From: DATEPR01 sp036503065
Lineage (GTDB): Bacteria > Actinomycetota > Actinomycetes > Mycobacteriales > Pseudonocardiaceae
NCBI GenBank assembly: GCA_036503065.1
Contig: DASXXM010000119.1
Location: forward strand, 1-7,833
DNA: 7,833 bases
Direction of reading: 5' to 3'
In this document: positions 5,043 through 7,833 of the stretch, one piece after another
Layout of the letters: each line of letters opens with the position of its first letter
Position numbering within the stretch: position 1 is the first letter of the stretch
The notes under the pieces: model-generated
Database searches by the model: none
Told to the model about the DNA's origin: nothing
Seen by the model: only the letters and a program-made list of their open reading frames with translations
Translations under genes and position numbers: made by a program

Positions 5043-6263
5043 CTATTTCTCGGTTTCCGCCAGCCTCGCGGCCAGGTAGCGGCGTTCCACGTCGGTCGGC
5101 GCCAGCGCCAGTGCCTCCCGGTAGGCGGTGGCCGCCTCGTCGGTTCGGTTCAGTCTGCGCAGCAGGTCGGCCCTGGTGGCGGGCAGCAGATGGTAGCCGT
5201 CCAGTGCGCCGGCCAGCTGCTCCACGATGGCGAGACCGGCGGCCGGGCCGTCGGCCATGGCGACGGCGACCGCCCTGTTCAGCTCGACCACCGGCGACGG
5301 CGTGAGCTTGGCCAATTCGCCGTAGAGCAGGGCGATCTGCGCCCAGTCCGTGTCGGCCGCGTCGACGGCGGTGGCGTGGCAGGCCGCGATCGCCGCCTGC
5401 ACCTGGTAGGGCCCTGGCCGGCCCCGGCGCAGCGCGGAGTCCAGCAGGCGCACGCCTTCGGCGATCAGGTCCGCGTGCCAGTCGGTCCGGTCCTGGTCTG
5501 CCAACAGCACCAGGTCGCCTGTGTCGTCGAGTCGGGAGGTGCGGCGGGCGTCGTGCAGCAGCATCAGCGCACGCAGGCCGAGCGCCTCCGGCTCGTCCGG
5601 CATCAGGTCGGCGAGCGTGCCGGCCAGCCGGATCGCGTCGGCGCACAGGCCCTGCCGGACCAGGTCGGCGCCCGCGCTGGCCGCGTAACCCTCGCTGAAC
5701 AGCAGGTACAGCACGCCGAGCACGCCGCCGAGACGCTCCGGCAGCAGGTGCGCCGGCGGCACGCGGTAGGGAATGGCGGCGTTGCGGATCTTCTGCTTGG
5801 CACGCACGAGCCGCTTCGCCATCGTGGGCTCGGGCACCAGGAACGCCCTGGCGATCTCGGCCGTGGTCAGGCCGGCGACCGTGCGCAGGGTCAGCGCGAC
5901 CCTGGCCTCCAGCGGCAACGCCGGATGACAGCACGTGAAGATCAACCGCAGCAGGTCGTCCTGGATGCCGCTGTCGTCGGTCTCGGTTTCGTTCGCGGGC
6001 AACAGAACCACCTCCCGCAGTTTGGTCGCCTCGACGGCCGAGCGACGCAGCCGGTCCAGGGCGCGGTTGCGGGCCGCCGTGGTCAGCCACGCGCCGGGGC
6101 GGTGCGGGACGCCGTCGCGCGGCCAGCGCTCCAGCGCCTGCGCGAAGGCGTCCTGCACACACTCCTCGGCCAGATCCCAGTCGCCGGTCATCCGGATGAG
6201 CGTGGCCACGATGCGGCCACACTCCGCCCGAAAGACGGCGGCCACCTCGGCCTCAACGGTCAT
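5043..6263 (-). CDS. ECF42-group sigma factor with C-terminal TPR-like extension
   Basis: A 406-residue protein, about twice the length of a simple ECF sigma factor. Region sigma2 spans about 10-75 (MTGDWDLAEECVQDAFAQAL, then GAWLTTAARNRALDRLRR). Region sigma4 spans about 118-165 (ALTLRTVAGLTTAEIARAFL, then EPTMAKRLVRAKQKIR). The extension 170-406 carries the family's LGGVLGVLYLLFSEGY, PDEPEALGLRALMLLHDARR and a TPR-like tail ending with EAATAYREALALAPTDVERR. This architecture plus an adjacent DGPF gene defines ECF42, in which no anti-sigma factor is present and the extension is thought to control activity. ATG 6263 overlaps the TGA of the DGPF gene by one base (TGATG), so translation is probably coupled. 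It likely transcribes its own operon; the inducing signal is unknown. Confidence 0.95.
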   Translation of the reverse strand: MTVEAEVAAVFRAECGRIVATLIRMTGDWDLAEECVQDAFAQALERWPRDGVPHRPGAWLTTAARNRALDRLRRSAVEATKLREVVLLPANETETDDSGIQDDLLRLIFTCCHPALPLEARVALTLRTVAGLTTAEIARAFLVPEPTMAKRLVRAKQKIRNAAIPYRVPPAHLLPERLGGVLGVLYLLFSEGYAASAGADLVRQGLCADAIRLAGTLADLMPDEPEALGLRALMLLHDARRTSRLDDTGDLVLLADQDRTDWHADLIAEGVRLLDSALRRGRPGPYQVQAAIAACHATAVDAADTDWAQIALLYGELAKLTPSPVVELNRAVAVAMADGPAAGLAIVEQLAGALDGYHLLPATRADLLRRLNRTDEAATAYREALALAPTDVERRYLAARLAETEK

Positions 6264-6583
6264 CACAGGTCCCGGAACGGCCTTACTTCCACCGCGCCGA
6301 CCCGCGCGCACGGGTGCCGCGACGCGATCCGGATCGCCTCGTCCAGGTCCTCGACGTCGATGATGTCGAAGCCCGCGATGAACTCCCTTGTCTCGGCGAA
6401 CGGCCCGTCGGACAGCAGCACCTCGTCGCCGCGCGTCCGGACCGTGGTCGCGTCCTTGGGGGAGTGGAACGCCGAGCCGTCCAGGCGCTTGCCCTCGACC
6501 TCGGCCACCCACTCCTCGATCGTCGGTCCGCTCGATGTGGACTGGGCGTCGGGGTCCACGCAGATGAGCAGCATGTACTTCAT
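6263..6583 (-). CDS. DGPF (YCII-related) protein, ECF42 partner
   Basis: A 106-residue protein starting MKYMLLICVDPDA, with ATTVRTRGDEVLLSDGPFAE (45-64) holding the eponymous D-G-P-F at 59-62, then ETREFIAGFDIIDVEDLDEA and a final IASRHP...VEVRPF. This is the small alpha-beta YCII/DGPF fold, found in multiple copies near ECF42 sigma genes and shown to be their main regulatory target in Streptomyces venezuelae. The molecular function of DGPF proteins is unknown. ATG 6583 has a perfect AGGAGG (6593-6588 on the minus strand) four bases upstream, so it should be well translated, unlike the sigma gene, which relies on the TGATG overlap. It is the first gene of the two-gene operon. Confidence 0.95.
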   Translation of the reverse strand: MKYMLLICVDPDAQSTSSGPTIEEWVAEVEGKRLDGSAFHSPKDATTVRTRGDEVLLSDGPFAETREFIAGFDIIDVEDLDEAIRIASRHPCARVGAVEVRPFRDL

Positions 6584-6617
6584 GGTTCCTCCTGTCGTCG
6601 GTGCATCTCACCACGAC

Positions 6618-6644
6618 GACGAACGGGACCGCCCGAGATGGACA
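6618..6644 (-). promoter_or_regulatory. Candidate ECF42-dependent promoter
   Basis: On the minus strand TGTCCA (6644-6639) is followed by 17 bases and CGTC (6621-6618). The ECF42 promoter reported from Streptomyces venezuelae, as I recall it, has TGTCGA at -35 and CG(A/T)C at -10, so this matches five of six and four of four. It would give a leader of roughly 25-30 bases before the DGPF start codon, long enough for the AGGAGG. No exact TGTCGA was found in the gap. Confidence 0.5.
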
Positions 6645-6737
6645 CCCCGGCCCGAGCAGTCTGCCGGCAGAGGTGCCGTCACCCAACGGGCCGCCGTTGA
6701 CCGACAGGCGTCCGCGACCTACACGCCGGCCAATTCG

Positions 6738-6768
6738 CCGGTGCGTCGGGCCGTTCCCGGCGCACCGG
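6738..6768 (-). terminator. Strong hairpin terminator after the XRE-TM-NBR1 gene
   Basis: CCGGTGCG T CGGG, loop CCGTT, CCCG G CGCACCGG: a 13-position stem with a single mismatch at its T/G pair (12 Watson-Crick pairs) and a five-base loop. It begins six bases after the stop codon of the NBR1-domain gene and has no U-run, as often seen in high-GC actinomycetes. It separates that gene from the DGPF-sigma operon. Confidence 0.65.
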
Positions 6769-6774
6769 TTCGTG

Positions 6775-7563
6775 TCATTTGACGCGCACGAGGAAATAGA
6801 CCGGTCGATAATGGGGCAGCAAGAAGTTGCCGTTGGCGTCGACCATCTTCCAGCCGACCCAGCAGGTGCCCGGAATACTGGGCGCGATGACGTTGACGCT
6901 GATCATGGCCATTTGGCCGGGCATTGTGTCGCCGATCGGCGTCCGCGCCGGGGTTCGGCAGGTGTCGGGGCCCGGCGGCAGGTCTATTCGTTGCAGATAG
7001 CGGCCGTGCCAGGTCACCGATCCGACGTTCTGGATCTGCCAGACCTTCTGGAAATGCTGGCCCACCGTGACCGCCGTGTTGTCGGGATAGGTCACGTCGG
7101 CGATGAACCGGCTCGCGTCCCCGGCATCGGTCGATGTGACCACGGCCGCATTTCCATCGGTGCCGCGTGCCGTGACAGCGACACCGGTGACGATGCCGGC
7201 GACCAGAATGGCGATGCCGGCGACCAGGAACACACGCCGCCGCCGGGGATGACGTACCCGCCGCCGCTCGATGGCAGGCGGCGGCTGGCTGTCGTCCGGC
7301 TGCCCCCTGGCCAGTTTCCAACGGGCGAGCCACGGTTCGGGGTCGGCGCCGCATGCCCTGACGAACTCCCGGGTCGTCTCCCAGGAAGGGAAGCGGGCGC
7401 CGGTGGCGGCTTCGTGCAATGTCGTATGCGAGACAGATCCGGACAACTGTGCCATCTTCCGGAACGATGGATTGCCTGCTTCCGCCCGTAACTCTCGTAA
7501 CGCGGTCAGGAACGCCAGAGCCTGGTCGGCTCGCGGCACGTCGTTGTCACCGAGTTCCCCCAT
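6775..7563 (-). CDS. XRE HTH - transmembrane - NBR1/FW Ig-like domain protein
   Basis: A 262-residue protein. Residues 12-82 form an actinobacterial XRE-like HTH: ADQALAFLTALRELRAEAG, SFRKMAQLSGSVSHTTLHEA, then FPSWETTREFVRACGADPEP with WLARW. A basic linker (RRRVRHPRRRR, 100-110) leads into one membrane helix (VFLVAGIAILVAGIVTGVAV, 111-130). Residues 152-262 read as an NBR1-type (four-tryptophan) Ig-like domain: DVTYPDNTAVTVGQHFQKVW, QIQNVGSVTW, PGQMAMISVNVIAPSIPG, and CWVGWKM with a final YFLVRV strand. The basic stretch before the helix predicts HTH inside, FW domain outside; Cys202 and Cys234 could form a disulfide. ATG 7563 follows GGAG eight bases upstream; GTG 7596 lacks a ribosome site. 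It resembles a ToxR-like membrane one-component regulator, but ligand and targets are unknown. Confidence 0.88.
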   Translation of the reverse strand: MGELGDNDVPRADQALAFLTALRELRAEAGNPSFRKMAQLSGSVSHTTLHEAATGARFPSWETTREFVRACGADPEPWLARWKLARGQPDDSQPPPAIERRRVRHPRRRRVFLVAGIAILVAGIVTGVAVTARGTDGNAAVVTSTDAGDASRFIADVTYPDNTAVTVGQHFQKVWQIQNVGSVTWHGRYLQRIDLPPGPDTCRTPARTPIGDTMPGQMAMISVNVIAPSIPGTCWVGWKMVDANGNFLLPHYRPVYFLVRVK

Positions 7564-7596
7564 GATCAACACTCCGTCACGCAGGTCGTAGTCCAC

Positions 7597-7833
7597 CGCT
7601 GGCCGGCGTACCCGCCTCGAACATATCGAGGTTCGCCGTGCCTCGTTACTCTCTGCTGGGCACTTAGTTACGTTGTGTGTCCACTGTGGGCGATCAATTC
7701 TGTAAGGCCGCTGTCGGACCTTGTCAGGGGGCTACCGGACACGGACAAGTTGCACTGGACTGCTCATACGGCAGCTACTCGTGCCCGTCAGGGACACGTC
7801 TCGGGGGGTGTTGCCGTGGGGTTTCTTGCGTTC
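7597..7833. other. Upstream region of the XRE-TM-NBR1 gene, to the window edge
   Basis: This 237-bp stretch contains no convincing complete gene. It holds a perfect short inverted repeat CCTCGA-ACATA-TCGAGG (7615-7631), 52 bp before ATG 7563, which could be an operator for the XRE protein. TTGATC on the minus strand near 7693-7698 is a possible but weak -35. At the far right, GGGGGG (7803-7808) followed by GTG 7816 could begin a plus-strand gene (M-G-F-L-A-F...) that leaves the window. Confidence 0.3.

Noticed and set aside
6264..6686. Extension of the sigma-factor frame upstream of ATG 6263
   Set aside because: It is the out-of-frame shadow of the DGPF gene; the sigma2 region begins right after ATG 6263.
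4824..6782. Very long plus-strand open frame (652 codons) opposite the sigma and DGPF genes
   Set aside because: Rich in Arg, Gly, Gln and His with no domain pattern; it mirrors the GC-biased codons of two recognisable minus-strand genes.
6719..7491. Open frames on both strands overlapping the XRE-TM-NBR1 gene (6719-7354 minus, 6601-7491 plus)
   Set aside because: No recognisable domains and Arg-rich shadow composition, whereas the chosen frame has HTH, TM and Ig-like segments in order.
7816..7833. Possible plus-strand gene starting at GTG 7816 after a G-run
   Set aside because: Only six codons are in the window, and a G-run before GTG is common by chance; noted in the intergenic entry only.

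Overview
The window looks like chromosomal DNA from a high-GC actinomycete, plausibly a Pseudonocardiaceae or Streptomyces-like filamentous genus. The basis is strongly GC-biased third codon positions, long shadow ORFs opposite real genes, GTG starts, and gene families concentrated in such bacteria: the DUF5753 regulator/DUF397 pair, ECF42 sigma with a DGPF partner, and an XRE domain joined to a membrane segment and an NBR1-type Ig domain. I cannot name the species. No rRNA, tRNA, CRISPR array, transposase or phage gene was found.

Layout. Bases 1-600 (plus strand) hold the 3' end of a DUF5753 regulator and an overlapping DUF397 gene. Everything else that codes with confidence is on the minus strand. 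Read in its own direction (right to left), that strand carries: (i) 7563-6775, XRE-TM-NBR1/FW membrane protein; (ii) 6583-5043, a coupled pair, DGPF (YCII-related) protein then ECF42 sigma factor; (iii) 4840-3464, a stand-alone GyrI-like effector-binding protein then a MerR regulator with its own GyrI-like domain; (iv) 3301-2885, a small secreted Ig-like protein; (v) 2726-545, a TetR repressor then a DHA2-type 14-TM drug exporter, whose 3' end runs 56 bp into the DUF397 gene from the opposite side.

How the parts work together. This is a run of small, apparently self-regulated stress and drug-response modules. The TetR-exporter pair is preceded by two near-identical 19-bp palindromes. The GyrI-MerR pair is preceded by a promoter with a 19-bp spacer holding an 18-bp dyad, the hallmark of MerR control, and its predicted start site points to a leaderless message. 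The DGPF-sigma pair carries a plausible ECF42 promoter in front of it. Between the last two modules lies a 14-bp inverted repeat made of two head-to-head DnaA boxes. The least conventional gene is the XRE-TM-NBR1 protein, which looks like a membrane-spanning one-component regulator with an extracellular NBR1-type domain.

The gene-free gaps are all under 300 bp and are described in the entries. All functional assignments come from reading motifs in the translated sequence; no database search was run.
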